The notes: generated by a model not told the origin, from the letters alone. A stretch of 64,000 nt of DNA from Caulobacterales bacterium (GCA_017303355.1 JAFLCU010000014.1:1-64000), one strand, 5' to 3'; positions 1 through 9,006 are shown, numbered from the stretch's first letter. A program made the numbers and translations.

Positions 1-1262
1 CCGACGGCATCGACGCCTGCCGCGGCATCTCCGACGACGTCAATTACGTCTATGCCGGTTGCTTCGCGAACGGCCAGACCGACCGCGACGGCTACGAGAA
101 CCGCGCGGTGTCGCTGCGCGGCGGCGTGAACATCGGCGATAGCGCCACGCTGCAGGCGCATGCACTGCACGTCAGCGGCCACAACGAATACGACGGCAGT
201 TTCGTCGACAATTCCGACATCGTGCAGCAGGCGATCGGCACCCAGTTCCAGTGGAAGCCGACCGACGCGTTCACGCTTACCGTCGCCGCGGGCAGCAACA
301 AGGACAGCTCCGACAACTTCCTCGGCGATGCGCCGGCGGGCTTCTTCTCCAGCCGTCGCGATACGGCCTCGGTGCAGGCCGATTTCGTGCCGGCCGAAGG
401 CCAGACGATCACCGTCGGTGCCGACTGGCTGCGCGACCGTGTGAGCAGCGACACGCCCTACGACGACAAGCGCCGCGCCGACCGCGCCGCGTTCGCGCAG
501 TACCAGGGCCATTTCGGCACGCAGGACGTGCAGCTCGCGCTGCGCCACGACGACAACGACCAGTTCGGCGGCAAGACCACCGGCAACGCCGCGTGGGGCC
601 TGGGTTTCGGCGACGGCTGGCGGGTGACCGCGGGCTACGGCACCGCGTTCAAGGCGCCGACCTTCAACGAGCTGTACTACCCGTTCTTCGGCAATCCGGC
701 GCTGCGCCCGGAAGCCTCGCGCACCGCGGAAGCCGGCCTCGCCTGGCGCGGCGAACGCGTCGGCCTGCACATGGACGCGTTCGAGACGCGGGTGAAGGAC
801 CTGATCGCCTACGACGCCTCGCTCGGCCTGCCGAACAACCTCGACGAGGCCCGCCTGCGCGGCGCCGAGCTACGCGCCGACGCGACGCTGTGGGACTGGA
901 CGCTGGCCGGCAGCGCGAGCTGGCTGGACACCGAGAATCGTGCCGTCGGCCCGAACCGCGGCAACGATCTGCCGCGCCGCGCCCGCGAGACCGCTCGCCT
1001 CGACCTCGATCGCGCCTTCGGCGCCTTCCGGCTCGGCCTGACCGGCGTCGCCGAGGGCAGGCGCTGGGACGACGTCGCCAACACCCGTCGCCTCGGCGGC
1101 TTCGCGACGCTCGACCTGCGCGGCGAATACCGCATCGCCGACGCCTGGACGCTGCAGGCCGGCGTCGCCAACGTGTTCGATCGCCGCTACGAGACCGCGT
1201 CGTACTACAACCAGCCCGGCCGCACCTGGACGGTGGCGCTGCGGTTCGACCCGGTCCGCTGA
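1..1262 (+). CDS. btuB: TonB-dependent receptor, BtuB-like, 5' truncated
   Basis: This is the C-terminal part of an outer-membrane TonB-dependent beta-barrel. The reading frame is already open at base 3, so the start, plug domain and TonB box lie outside the window. The visible part has alternating aromatic and polar strands, a TDRDGYEN segment, the FKAPTFNELYYP strand and an NVFDRRYETASYYNQPGR ending, which is the usual closing pattern of BtuB-type cobalamin receptors. The last residues, VALRFDPVR, end close to the barrel's C-terminal aromatic strand. I infer vitamin B12 or a related ligand from the BtuB-like ending only; another siderophore-type substrate is possible. A 14-bp perfect stem follows the stop codon. 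Confidence 0.85.
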   Translation, partial: DGIDACRGISDDVNYVYAGCFANGQTDRDGYENRAVSLRGGVNIGDSATLQAHALHVSGHNEYDGSFVDNSDIVQQAIGTQFQWKPTDAFTLTVAAGSNKDSSDNFLGDAPAGFFSSRRDTASVQADFVPAEGQTITVGADWLRDRVSSDTPYDDKRRADRAAFAQYQGHFGTQDVQLALRHDDNDQFGGKTTGNAAWGLGFGDGWRVTAGYGTAFKAPTFNELYYPFFGNPALRPEASRTAEAGLAWRGERVGLHMDAFETRVKDLIAYDASLGLPNNLDEARLRGAELRADATLWDWTLAGSASWLDTENRAVGPNRGNDLPRRARETARLDLDRAFGAFRLGLTGVAEGRRWDDVANTRRLGGFATLDLRGEYRIADAWTLQAGVANVFDRRYETASYYNQPGRTWTVALRFDPVR

Positions 1263-1274
1263 CGCTCGGCCTCC

Positions 1275-1308
1275 CCGCCGTCCGGCGCGCGGTTGCGCCG
1301 GACGGCGG
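1275..1308 (+). terminator. GC-rich hairpin after btuB-like gene
   Basis: A perfect 14-bp stem (1275-1288 with 1295-1308) and a 6-base loop lie 13 bases past the receptor stop codon. There is no clear T-run, so it may be a transcript-stabilising or weak termination hairpin rather than a classic intrinsic terminator. Confidence 0.5.
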
Positions 1309-1422
1309 CGGCGTGTTACCACATGCCGAGGGCGCCGCATCGACGACGCCCGCCCGGTTTCCCGGATGTCCCGCGCCTTCCCGACGTCGTCTTCCTCCGC
1401 AGCACCCTTTCCGGCGCCTCCC

Positions 1423-1947
1423 ATGCCGTCCTCGTCCGAACAGCTCAGCCCCGGCCTTTTCGTGGTCAGGCCCGCCGCTGCCTCCGCGAAGGCAGCGACG
1501 AAGGCCGCGGCCGACGACGACCTGCAGTCGCGCCTGGGCGCCAGCGCCCGGGTCGAGGCGCTGTCCGGCCCGACGCCCGGCTGGCTGGTGAAGCTCAAGC
1601 GCGCGCCGAAGACCGCCCGCGCCGGCTGGAACAGCCTGCATCGCCTGCTCGGAGCGGGTTACGTGGTGCTGCCGGCGATCGTCGACGACGCCGGCCGGCC
1701 GCGGTATCCGACCGGTCTGCTCTCGCTGCGATTCGGCAACGAGGCCAGTGAGGAAGCGCTGCACGAGATCGGCATCCACTATGGTCTGGAGCTGGTCGGC
1801 CGCACCAAGTTCACGCGGCAGCAGGCGCTGTTCCGCCCGGCAGGCGGCAGCGACGTGTTTCTGCCGGACGTGAGCGGCAAGGTCGAGCGCGACGACAAGG
1901 TCGAAGCCGTCTGGTTCGATGCCGAAAGCGCGTTCACCCGGACCTGA
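1423..1947 (+). CDS. Standalone subtilase-prodomain-like protein
   Basis: This is a 174-residue protein without a signal peptide or membrane segment. Its C-terminal ~90 residues (from TGLLSLRFG to AVWFDAESAF) follow the same strand-helix-strand pattern as the N-terminal region of the subtilase encoded next door: LRF strand, helix, GLELVG strand, then a VEAVWFD strand where the protease has VAFATPDF. I infer a propeptide- or I9-inhibitor-like fold acting in trans on that protease. The start is uncertain: an in-frame ATG at 1366 would add 19 Ser/Pro-rich residues. The stop is 75 bases before the protease start, so co-transcription is likely. No named family was recognised with certainty. Confidence 0.65.
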   Translation: MPSSSEQLSPGLFVVRPAAASAKAATKAAADDDLQSRLGASARVEALSGPTPGWLVKLKRAPKTARAGWNSLHRLLGAGYVVLPAIVDDAGRPRYPTGLLSLRFGNEASEEALHEIGIHYGLELVGRTKFTRQQALFRPAGGSDVFLPDVSGKVERDDKVEAVWFDAESAFTRT

Positions 1948-2022
1948 GCCTCCCGCTTTCGAGCGGGTTTTCCGGCCGGCTTCCGCACCGGCCTTCCACC
2001 CACAGGACGTGAGGACGCCCGC

Positions 2023-3681
2023 ATGCCCGTCTCCCCGATCGCTCCCCCCGACGCACCCGTGGGCGTCGCCGTTCCCGTGCCGGAGAGGCTGGGCCTGCAC
2101 ATGGCCGACGGCAGCTGGGTCGGCCTGCAACCGCTGCCGCTGAGTCTGGAAGCCGTCGCCGGCACCACCGTGGCCCGGCTGTCGGGCACGCCGGTCGCGG
2201 AGATGGCCACCGCTCGAGTGATGCGCGCCGCGCAGGCCTTCTTCGAACTGCCGAGCAAGGCTCCCGCGCCGACTGCGGCACCGGTCGTGGCCTCGCGCTC
2301 GAAGGCCTCCACGCGCGCGCTGGGGAACGTATTGGAGCGCAAGACGATCAGCGCGTACCTCGATGCCGAAACGCAGCTGATGCGCATCCTCTACAAGCAG
2401 GTGGTGCTGCGCTTCAAGCCCGGCACGCCGCAGACGCTGCGCAACGCCATCATCCGCGACAGCGGCCTGCATCTCTTCGCGGAGAACCCGCTGGCGCCCG
2501 GGCAGGTCACGCTCAGCGACGACGACAGGCTGCATCCCGGCGAAGCGCTGGTGCGGTTGGCCGCGCAGATGGCGACGCTGGACGAAGTCGCGTTCGCCAC
2601 GCCGGACTTCATCTCGCAGTACCGGCGCAGCGCACCGGCCGCATCCGGCAATCCGTCGACGAAGCAGTGGCACCTGCGCCTGGTCGGCGCGAGCCAGGCG
2701 TGGAAGCTCGGCCGCGGCAAACGCAGCGTGGTGGTCGCGGTGCTCGACGACGGCATCGACGTGGAGCATCCGGAACTGCGCACGAACGTGTTGCGCCACC
2801 CCGATCCCGACGAGCCGCGCGATCTCTGCGGCCGCGACTTCTATCTGCCCGACGACGACGCCGACCACTTCAACCCGCGGCCCAAGCGTTTCCGCGCGCC
2901 GTTCGAGGAGATGGCCGGCAACGACATCCACGGCACCTGCTGCGCCGGCGTGGCCGTCGGCCGCGGCCCGAAGGCCTACGGGATGGCGCCGAACTGCCGG
3001 CTGCTGCCGGTGAAGGTGTTCCACGCCGACGATCTCGCCAGCGACAGCCGTGTCGCGGACGCGATCCGCTACTCGGCGCAGTTCGCCGACGTGATCTCCT
3101 GCTCGTGGGGCGGCGCGAAGAGTCCGGACATCGAGTTCGCGCTGCGCGACGCGCGCGCGATCGGGCGCAAGGGCCGTGGATCGGTGGTGGTCTGCGCCTC
3201 GGGCAACGAGGAAAGCAAGCAGGTCAACTATCCCGCGTCCGACCCCAACGCGATGGCGATCGGCGCCTCCACAGACGGTGAAGAACTCGCCTGGTACTCC
3301 AACAGCGGGCCGCAGCTGTGCGTGGTCGCACCGTCCAATGGCGGCACCCGCGGCATCTTCACCACCGACGTCTCCACCCAGGGTCGCGGCTTCAACACCG
3401 GCACTGTCGCGGCGGGCGGCACGGATGGCCTGTTCACCAACGACTTCGGCGGCACGTCGTCGGCGACGCCGCTGGTCGCCGGGCTGTGCGCGCTGATCCT
3501 CTCGCTCAAGCCGGACATGACCCCGGACGATGTCCGCGGCATCCTCGTCGCCAGCGCGAAGAAGATCGGCCCGGCCTCGGCGTACAAGGCCAACGGGCAT
3601 TCGAACAGGTTCGGCCATGGCCGGATCGACGCCGCGAAGGCGGTGGCGCTGGCAAAGGCGTGGAAGAAGCCGGCGGGTTGA
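2023..3681 (+). CDS. S8 family serine protease (subtilase)
   Basis: This 552-residue subtilisin-type protease has a complete catalytic set: Asp242 in VLDDGID, His303 in DIHGTCCAG, oxyanion Asn395 in CASGNEE and Ser479 in GGTSSATP. Residues ~120-200 (from ILYKQVVLRFKPG to VAFATPDF) look like a fervidolysin-type prodomain, and the catalytic domain spans ~215-545. The N-terminus begins MPVSPIAPPD and has no signal peptide, which is unusual because most S8 enzymes are secreted. It is preceded by a prodomain-like companion gene. A GAGG ribosome site lies upstream of the ATG. The physiological substrate is unknown. Confidence 0.9.
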   Translation: MPVSPIAPPDAPVGVAVPVPERLGLHMADGSWVGLQPLPLSLEAVAGTTVARLSGTPVAEMATARVMRAAQAFFELPSKAPAPTAAPVVASRSKASTRALGNVLERKTISAYLDAETQLMRILYKQVVLRFKPGTPQTLRNAIIRDSGLHLFAENPLAPGQVTLSDDDRLHPGEALVRLAAQMATLDEVAFATPDFISQYRRSAPAASGNPSTKQWHLRLVGASQAWKLGRGKRSVVVAVLDDGIDVEHPELRTNVLRHPDPDEPRDLCGRDFYLPDDDADHFNPRPKRFRAPFEEMAGNDIHGTCCAGVAVGRGPKAYGMAPNCRLLPVKVFHADDLASDSRVADAIRYSAQFADVISCSWGGAKSPDIEFALRDARAIGRKGRGSVVVCASGNEESKQVNYPASDPNAMAIGASTDGEELAWYSNSGPQLCVVAPSNGGTRGIFTTDVSTQGRGFNTGTVAAGGTDGLFTNDFGGTSSATPLVAGLCALILSLKPDMTPDDVRGILVASAKKIGPASAYKANGHSNRFGHGRIDAAKAVALAKAWKKPAG

Positions 3682-3704
3682 GGCGCATAACGCTCCGCAG
3701 GTGT

Positions 3705-3773
3705 CGGTAGAGCGGCCTTCAGGCCGCTACCACCTGCCGAAAACGGGGCAGCGGCCTGAAGGCCGCTCTACCG
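3705..3773. repeat. 24-bp perfect inverted repeat (REP-like)
   Basis: Arms 3705-3728 and 3750-3773 are exact reverse complements around a 21-base spacer. The arms contain the GTAGAGCGGCC..GGCCGC pattern common in Xanthomonadaceae intergenic repeats. It sits between the convergent protease and dinB genes, where it could end or protect both transcripts. No T-run is present. Confidence 0.8.
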
Positions 3774-3799
3774 CGCGACGGATTGGAGGCAGGCGGCGC

Positions 3800-4870
3800 T
3801 CACTCCACCGGAAACAGCGTCGCCTGCGGCGGCACCAGCGCGTCGCGATCGCTGAAATTGCCCAGCCCCACGCCGACCAGCCGGTACAGCGTGCGCGGCG
3901 GGAGGTCGACGCGTTCCTGCAGCGCCAGCGCGATCTCCGTGAACCGTTCCAGCGAGCCCGGCGGCACCTCGGGCGTGTGGCTGCGGGTGAGGATGCGGAA
4001 CTGCGCGGTCTTGAGCTTCAGTACCACCGTGCGCCCCACGCGCTCGGTCTTGCGCGACGCCGCCCAGGTCTTCTCGGCGAGCGTGCGGATCATCGGTTCG
4101 ATCTCGTCCAGCGGCACGTCGCGGGCGAAGGTGTCCTCCGAGGAGATCGACTGCACCGGCTGGTCGGGTTCGACCGGACGCTCGTCGATGCCCTGTGCGC
4201 GCTCGTGCAGGCGCACGCCGAAGCTGCCGAAGGCCGCCTGCAGGTCGGCGACATCGACGCCGCGCAGGTCGCCGACGGTCTTCACGCCGAGGTCCTCCAG
4301 CCGGCGCTGCGCGACCTTGCCGACGCCCGGGATGCAGCCCACCGGCAGCGGCGTGAGGAAGTCGAAGACCTGGTGCGGGCGGATCACGAACAGGCCGTCC
4401 GGCTTCTTCCAGTCGGACGCGATCTTGGCGAGGAACTTGTTCGGCGCCACGCCGGCCGAGGCGGTGAGCTGCGTCTCCTCGCGGATCTGCGCGCGGATCG
4501 CCTGCGCGACCTCGGTCGCGGTCGCCAGGCCGCTGGTCGGCGCGGTGACATCGAGGTAGGCCTCGTCCAGCGACAGCGGCTCGATCAGGTCGGTGTGCCG
4601 GGCGAAGATCTCCCGCACCTGCCGCGACACCGCCTTGTAGCGCGGGAAGTCCGGCGGCACGAACACCGCCTCCGGGCACAGGCGCTCGGCGCGCACCGCC
4701 GGCATCGCCGAACGCACGCCGAACGTGCGCGCCTCGTAGGACGCCGCGCAGACCACCGAGCGCTCGCCGCGCCAGGCGACCACCACCGGACGGCCGCGCA
4801 ATGCGGGATCGTCGCGTTGTTCCACCGACGCGTAGAACGCGTCCATGTCGATGTGGAGGATCTTGCGCAT
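3800..4870 (-). CDS. dinB: DNA polymerase IV (translesion, Y family)
   Basis: This 356-residue Y-family polymerase copies damaged DNA templates at low fidelity. The palm carries Asp8 in [12 protein letters not shown] and Asp102-Glu103 in LSLDEAYLD. A helix-hairpin-helix stretch (IPGVGKVAQRRL) and a little-finger domain follow. The C-terminus, QATLFPVE, fits the QxxLF beta-clamp-binding motif. Length and start match the family. The first 98 bases of the gene are duplicated about 4 kb away at 8815-8912. It lies downstream of the TauE/peroxiredoxin/MBL genes on the same strand, separated by ~180 bases. Confidence 0.96.
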   Translation of the reverse strand: MRKILHIDMDAFYASVEQRDDPALRGRPVVVAWRGERSVVCAASYEARTFGVRSAMPAVRAERLCPEAVFVPPDFPRYKAVSRQVREIFARHTDLIEPLSLDEAYLDVTAPTSGLATATEVAQAIRAQIREETQLTASAGVAPNKFLAKIASDWKKPDGLFVIRPHQVFDFLTPLPVGCIPGVGKVAQRRLEDLGVKTVGDLRGVDVADLQAAFGSFGVRLHERAQGIDERPVEPDQPVQSISSEDTFARDVPLDEIEPMIRTLAEKTWAASRKTERVGRTVVLKLKTAQFRILTRSHTPEVPPGSLERFTEIALALQERVDLPPRTLYRLVGVGLGNFSDRDALVPPQATLFPVE

Positions 4871-5048
4871 CCGCCCATGATGCCGGAGCGCGCATGCACG
4901 GTGCGCAGGACGGGCGCTGGGTGGGTCAATCGGCTGCGTGCTTCGTCGGCGTCGCCTTGGTGCATTGGTCGCGCCAGATCGGACCAGGTTGGCGGCTCAT
5001 GCGCACGAAGAAGACACCGGAACACGGCGAGCAGGCCGCACCCGATAC

Positions 5049-5834
5049 TCAGGCCAGCAGCGTGCTGCCGCTGCGGAAGAGGATGTAGACGGCGACCGCG
5101 AACACGATGCCGGCGAAGATGTGCGAGAGCGTGTTGCGCCGCGCGGCGAGCTTCAGCGACAGCCGGGTGCCCAGCAGTCCGCCGCCGATGCCGCCGAGAA
5201 TGAACAGCCCGGCCACGCCCCAATCCACCCAGCCCGAGCGCGCGTAGTTGAGCGCGGTAGCCAGGCCGAAGGTGCCCACCGCCAGCAGCGAGGAGCCCAC
5301 GGCGTTGGCCATCGACATGCGGGTGGCCAATATCAATGCCGGCACGATCAGGAAGCCGCCGCCGATGCCGAAGAACCCGGACGCACCGCCGGCCAGCAGC
5401 GCCGCCGCCGCCGTGCGCACGCAGTTGGCGAACGTGGTCACCTCGCCGGCATCCGCATGCACGCGCCGGGGGCGGAGCATGGCGATGCCCACCACCACCA
5501 TGATCCAGCCGAACAGGAACAGCAGCAGCGTGCCGTCCAGCGACTTGCCCAGGCTGGAACCGCCGAGCGCACCGAGCGCGCCCACCAGCGCGAACGTGGC
5601 CGCGCAGCGCCAGCACACGTTGCCCCTGCGCGCATGCGCGATCAAGTTGGCATAGGCATTCGCCGACACCGCCAGCGCGCCGGTGCCGATCGCCAGATGC
5701 GGCTGGGCGATGCCGACCACGTACAGTAACAGCGGCGTGGCCAGGATGGAGCCGCCCCCGCCGATCAGACCCAGCACGAAGCCGACCAGCGCGCCGGACA
5801 GCACCGATGCCGCCATCGTCAACGGATCCGTCAT
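5049..5834 (-). CDS. TauE/SafE family sulfite/organosulfur exporter
   Basis: This is a 261-residue integral membrane protein with about eight hydrophobic segments and the family's glycine-rich repeats: GFVLGLIGGGGSILATPLL near the N-terminus and ASGFFGIGGGFLIVPAL in the second half. TauE/SafE proteins move sulfite, thiosulfate or sulfonates across the inner membrane. I chose the ATG at 5834 (MTDPLTMAAS) because a GGGGTG ribosome site precedes it; the frame stays open to 5975 but that extension is arginine-rich and not family-like. Its partners, a peroxiredoxin and a persulfide-dioxygenase-like hydrolase, suggest sulfide or sulfite detoxification. Confidence 0.88.
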   Translation of the reverse strand: MTDPLTMAASVLSGALVGFVLGLIGGGGSILATPLLLYVVGIAQPHLAIGTGALAVSANAYANLIAHARRGNVCWRCAATFALVGALGALGGSSLGKSLDGTLLLFLFGWIMVVVGIAMLRPRRVHADAGEVTTFANCVRTAAAALLAGGASGFFGIGGGFLIVPALILATRMSMANAVGSSLLAVGTFGLATALNYARSGWVDWGVAGLFILGGIGGGLLGTRLSLKLAARRNTLSHIFAGIVFAVAVYILFRSGSTLLA

Positions 5835-5985
5835 CTGAACACCCCGGAAAAGCGTCGTCGCGAGCCGCGCGACAGTACGGACGCCGCGCGCGCCATGCCG
5901 CCGGCCGCGCACCGCGTCGCCACGAAAACGGCCGGGATCACGAGCGACAGCCACCGCTCGCGATCCCGGCCGCACAGCATACCGA

Positions 5986-6690
5986 TCAGGACGCCGGCTT
6001 CATCGAGAAATACCAATCGGTCGTCTCCAAGCCTTCCTTCATGCGCGCATCCAGTTCGGAGACGGTCTTCGGCGCGCCGACCAGCACTCGGTCGCCGGGG
6101 CGCCAGCCTTCGGGCGTGGCCACGCCGTTGGCGAAGCTGTACTGCAGGCCCTGCACCAGGCGCAGGATCTCGTCCACCGAGCGACCATTGGTCATCGGGT
6201 AGTAGACCATCGCGCGCAGGATGCCCTGGTCATCGATCACGAACGTGGCGCGCACCGCGGAAGTGTCCGACGCGCCGGGGTGGATCATGCCGTAGGCGCG
6301 GGCCACGTTCATCGACAGGTCCTCGATGATCGGGAAGGGAATCGTCACGCCGAACTTCTCCTGGATGTTGCGCACCCAGGCCAGGTGCGAGAACACCGAG
6401 TCGATCGACAGCCCGAGCAGTTCGGTATTCGCGGCGGCGAAAGCGTCCGCGGCCTTGGCGAAACCGATGAACTCGGTGGTGCACACCGGGGTGAAGTCGG
6501 CCGGGTGCGAGAACAGCACCAGCCATTTGCCGCGGTAGTCGGCCAGCGAGCGCGGGCCGAACGTGGTCTGCGCACTGAAGTCGGGGGCGGGCTCGTTGAT
6601 CCGCGGCAGGCCGGCCGTGGCGGTGACGTTGATGCCTGCAGCCGGGGCGGCGGCGGGGACGGGACGGGTTTCGGTATCGGCACAACTCAT
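5986..6690 (-). CDS. 1-Cys peroxiredoxin (AhpC/TSA, Prx6-like)
   Basis: This thiol peroxidase reduces hydrogen and organic peroxides. The active-site segment is SHPADFTPVCTTEF with peroxidatic Cys70; the only other cysteine is Cys3, so no resolving cysteine is present and it classifies as 1-Cys. The C-terminal dimerisation extension (WRPGDRVLVGAPKTVSELDARM) is typical of Prx6. I chose the ATG at 6690 because AGGAG stands 8 bases upstream; the frame extends eight codons further. The N-terminal ~25 residues are alanine/proline-rich and extra to the family. It is the middle gene of a three-gene minus-strand set divergent from oxyR. Confidence 0.93.
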   Translation of the reverse strand: MSCADTETRPVPAAAPAAGINVTATAGLPRINEPAPDFSAQTTFGPRSLADYRGKWLVLFSHPADFTPVCTTEFIGFAKAADAFAAANTELLGLSIDSVFSHLAWVRNIQEKFGVTIPFPIIEDLSMNVARAYGMIHPGASDTSAVRATFVIDDQGILRAMVYYPMTNGRSVDEILRLVQGLQYSFANGVATPEGWRPGDRVLVGAPKTVSELDARMKEGLETTDWYFSMKPAS

Positions 6691-6795
6691 GGGTATTCTC
6701 CTGTCGGGAGGCAAATGGAGGGCGTGACGGCGCGGAACGCCATCGGTGGAAAGGTTTTCGGGGTCCGCACCCGGCCTGTGGCCGGGGCGGTGCGG

Positions 6796-7692
6796 TCAGA
6801 GCGCGTTGAGGGGCAGCTTCAGGAACAGGCGGCCGTCGCCGTCCGCCGGCGGCAGATGGCCGGCGCGCATGTTCACCTGCAGTGACGGCAGGATCAGGCG
6901 CGGCATCGACAGCGTGGCATCGCGTGCGGTGCGCATGGTCACGAAACTGTCTTCGTCGATCCCGTCACGTACGTGGATGTTGCCCATCCGCTCGTCGGCG
7001 ACCGTGGTTTCCCAACACACCGCGCGGCCGCCGGGACCGTAGTCGTGGCACATGAACAAGCGCGTCTGCGGCGGCAGTTCTTCCAGCACGCGCCGGATCG
7101 AGCGGTACAGCGTGCGCGCATCGCCGCCGGGGAAATCGGCGCGCGCGGTGCCCCCGTCGGGCATGAAAAGGGTGTCGCCCACGAAGGCAGCATCGCCGAT
7201 CACATGGGTGGCGCAGGCCGGCGTATGCCCGGGCGTATGCAACACACGCGCCTGCAGGCTGCCGATCGCGTAGGTATCGCCGTCGGCGAACAACCGGTCG
7301 AACTGGCTGCCGTCGCGGCGGAATTCGGTGCCTTCGTTGAACACCTTGCCGAAGGTCTGCTGCACGGTGGTGATGTGCTCGCCGATGCCGATGCGGCCCC
7401 CCAGCTTCTCCTGCAGATACGGCGCGGCCGACAGGTGATCGGCATGCACGTGGGTCTCGATCAGCCACTCCACGCGCAGACCATGCGCACGCACATGGTC
7501 GATGATGCGGTCGGCATGCGTGAAGGAAATGCGGCCGGCCGCGTAGTCGATGTCCATCACCGAATCCACGATGGCGCAGGCGTCGCCGGAGGGGTCGCGA
7601 ACCACGTAGCTGATGGTGTTGGTGGCCTCGTCGAAGAACGCGGTCACTTCCGGGTGCCCAGTGGCGTCGGTGATGGCGGCTCGGTCCTGCAT
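6796..7692 (-). CDS. MBL-fold hydrolase, Blh/persulfide dioxygenase-like
   Basis: This 298-residue metallo-beta-lactamase-fold protein has THVHADHL (His81, His83, Asp85, His86), TPGHTP (His156), VGDTLFMPD (Asp173) and FMCHDYG (His216). The N-terminus GHPEVTAFFDEATNTISYVV is typical of the Blh/ETHE1-like subgroup. ETHE1-type members are mononuclear iron enzymes that oxidise glutathione persulfide to sulfite. That fits the downstream TauE exporter and peroxiredoxin. Substrate is inferred from subgroup and neighbours. It is the first gene of the operon, divergent from oxyR across a 136-bp control region. Confidence 0.88.
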   Translation of the reverse strand: MQDRAAITDATGHPEVTAFFDEATNTISYVVRDPSGDACAIVDSVMDIDYAAGRISFTHADRIIDHVRAHGLRVEWLIETHVHADHLSAAPYLQEKLGGRIGIGEHITTVQQTFGKVFNEGTEFRRDGSQFDRLFADGDTYAIGSLQARVLHTPGHTPACATHVIGDAAFVGDTLFMPDGGTARADFPGGDARTLYRSIRRVLEELPPQTRLFMCHDYGPGGRAVCWETTVADERMGNIHVRDGIDEDSFVTMRTARDATLSMPRLILPSLQVNMRAGHLPPADGDGRLFLKLPLNAL

Positions 7693-7828
7693 GTTCGGGC
7701 TCCGGTGTCTCGATGCGATGGGAGAAGGCTAGGGCCGCATGCCATTGATGTAAAACGAATAAAAGCGCTCTCTGTGATCGCTTTTCCCGATAACATCGCC
7801 CCGTCCTCCGCCTCCCTCCGGCCGACCG
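7693..7828. promoter_or_regulatory. Divergent control region, MBL operon / oxyR
   Basis: This 136-bp gap separates two divergent starts and must hold both promoters. The half nearest oxyR is clearly AT-richer than its surroundings and contains an inverted repeat, AAAAGCG (7761-7767) and CGCTTTT (7779-7785), with an 11-base spacer. A LysR-type regulator encoded alongside normally binds such a site. Binding is inferred, not shown. Confidence 0.6.
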
Positions 7829-8785
7829 ATGAAACCGCTGCCCAATCTGCGTCATCTGCGCTATCTGGTCGCACTGCACGATCACGGCCATTTCGGCCAT
7901 GCGGCCCAGGCCTGTTTCGTCACCCAGTCCACGCTCAGCGCCGGCATCCGCGAACTAGAGAGCGCGTTCGGCGTGGAGGTGGCCGAGCGCAACCGGCGCT
8001 CGGTGACCATCACCCCAGTGGGCCGGCGCATCGTCGCCAGTGCGCGCCTGCTGCTGCGCGAGGCCGAAGCGCTGATGGCGATGGGGCTGGAGCACAGCCG
8101 GCCGATGTCCGGCACCATCGAGATGGGCGTGCTGCCGACCATCGGCCCGTACCTGCTGCCGCGGCTGATCCGCGGGGTGGGCGCCGCGTTTCCGCATCTG
8201 CGCCTGCGCCTGCGCGAAGACAAGACCGGACAACTGCTGGGCTGGCTGGCGGAAGGGCGACTGGAACTGGCGATGATCGCCTTCCCTTACGACACGCCCG
8301 GCCTGGAGACGTACATGCTGTTCGACGACGCCTACCGGTTCGTGACATCGGCCGCCTCGGTCCGGGCGCAGCCGCCGAAGCAGCGCGGGCGGGCGATCAC
8401 CGAGTCGGATTTCGAAAGCCAGGACATGCTGCTGCTCGAACACGACCACTGCCTGCACAGCCATGCGCTGCCGGTGCTGCGCCATGCCGCCGAGGCACCC
8501 GGTGCCAGCTATGCCTCCACCAGTCTGCACACGTTGGTGGCGATGGTCGCCGAGGGCATGGGCGCCACCCTGCTGCCGGACCTGGCGATCACCGGCGGCA
8601 TCCTCGACGGCAGCGACGTGGTGGTGCGTCCGCTGGCCGAGGACGCCGGCGCACGCACCGTAGGCCTGTGCTGGCGCAAGGGCTGCGCCCGCGCCGACAC
8701 ATTCCGGCGTCTCGGCGAATTCATCTCCGGTTGGGCGCTCGACCACGTGCGGCCATGGCGACCCGACGCGGGCGGACGCGCCTGA
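7829..8785 (+). CDS. oxyR: LysR-family regulator, OxyR type with one redox Cys
   Basis: This 318-residue LysR-type protein has an N-terminal winged helix ([34 protein letters not shown]) and an OxyR-like effector domain. The peroxide-sensing cysteine is Cys208 in [12 protein letters not shown], aligned with E. coli Cys199. The position of E. coli Cys208 is occupied here by Leu217, so the classical intramolecular disulfide cannot form. Other cysteines are Cys29, Cys281 and Cys286. It is divergent from the peroxiredoxin/MBL/TauE operon, its likely target. Either it senses through sulfenylation, persulfidation or another cysteine, or it responds to a different oxidant. Confidence 0.92.
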   Translation: MKPLPNLRHLRYLVALHDHGHFGHAAQACFVTQSTLSAGIRELESAFGVEVAERNRRSVTITPVGRRIVASARLLLREAEALMAMGLEHSRPMSGTIEMGVLPTIGPYLLPRLIRGVGAAFPHLRLRLREDKTGQLLGWLAEGRLELAMIAFPYDTPGLETYMLFDDAYRFVTSAASVRAQPPKQRGRAITESDFESQDMLLLEHDHCLHSHALPVLRHAAEAPGASYASTSLHTLVAMVAEGMGATLLPDLAITGGILDGSDVVVRPLAEDAGARTVGLCWRKGCARADTFRRLGEFISGWALDHVRPWRPDAGGRA

Positions 8786-8814
8786 ACCCGCGGCGGGCCG
8801 GCCCGCACCGGGCA

Positions 8815-8912
8815 CAGGCGACCACCACCGGACGGCCGCGCAATGCGGGATCGTCGCGTTGTTCCACCGACGCGTAGAACGCGTCCATGTCGATGTGGAG
8901 GATCCTGCGCAT
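8815..8912 (-). pseudogene. Duplicated 5' end of dinB (98 bp)
   Basis: This stretch matches 4773-4870, the first 32 codons of dinB, with one mismatch (position 8905 against 4863) and in the same orientation. It still encodes an ATG and the [16 protein letters not shown] active-site segment, then runs out of similarity. The copy lies just past the oxyR stop. Near-identity implies a recent duplication or gene-conversion event. Confidence 0.93.
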
Positions 8913-8978
8913 GGATCGACGGCGGGGCAGGCGGAGCGTCGTCACCATACCCGATCCCGACACACACAGAACACCGGA

Positions 8979-9006
8979 CGCCGAACGCCGAACGCCGAAC
9001 GCCGAA
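8979..9006. repeat. 7-bp tandem repeat, four copies
   Basis: The unit CGCCGAA is repeated four times without interruption and then followed by CGCG. A period of seven is not compatible with a coding repeat. It lies ~70 bases beyond the dinB fragment. Confidence 0.85.

Noticed and set aside
664..3618. A 984-codon minus-strand open frame
   Set aside because: It runs antisense to the receptor and protease genes in very GC-rich DNA; its product is Arg/Ala-rich without any family pattern.
3705..3773. Intrinsic terminator for the protease gene
   Set aside because: The inverted repeat is perfect but lacks a T-run; it is better described as a REP-like repeat.
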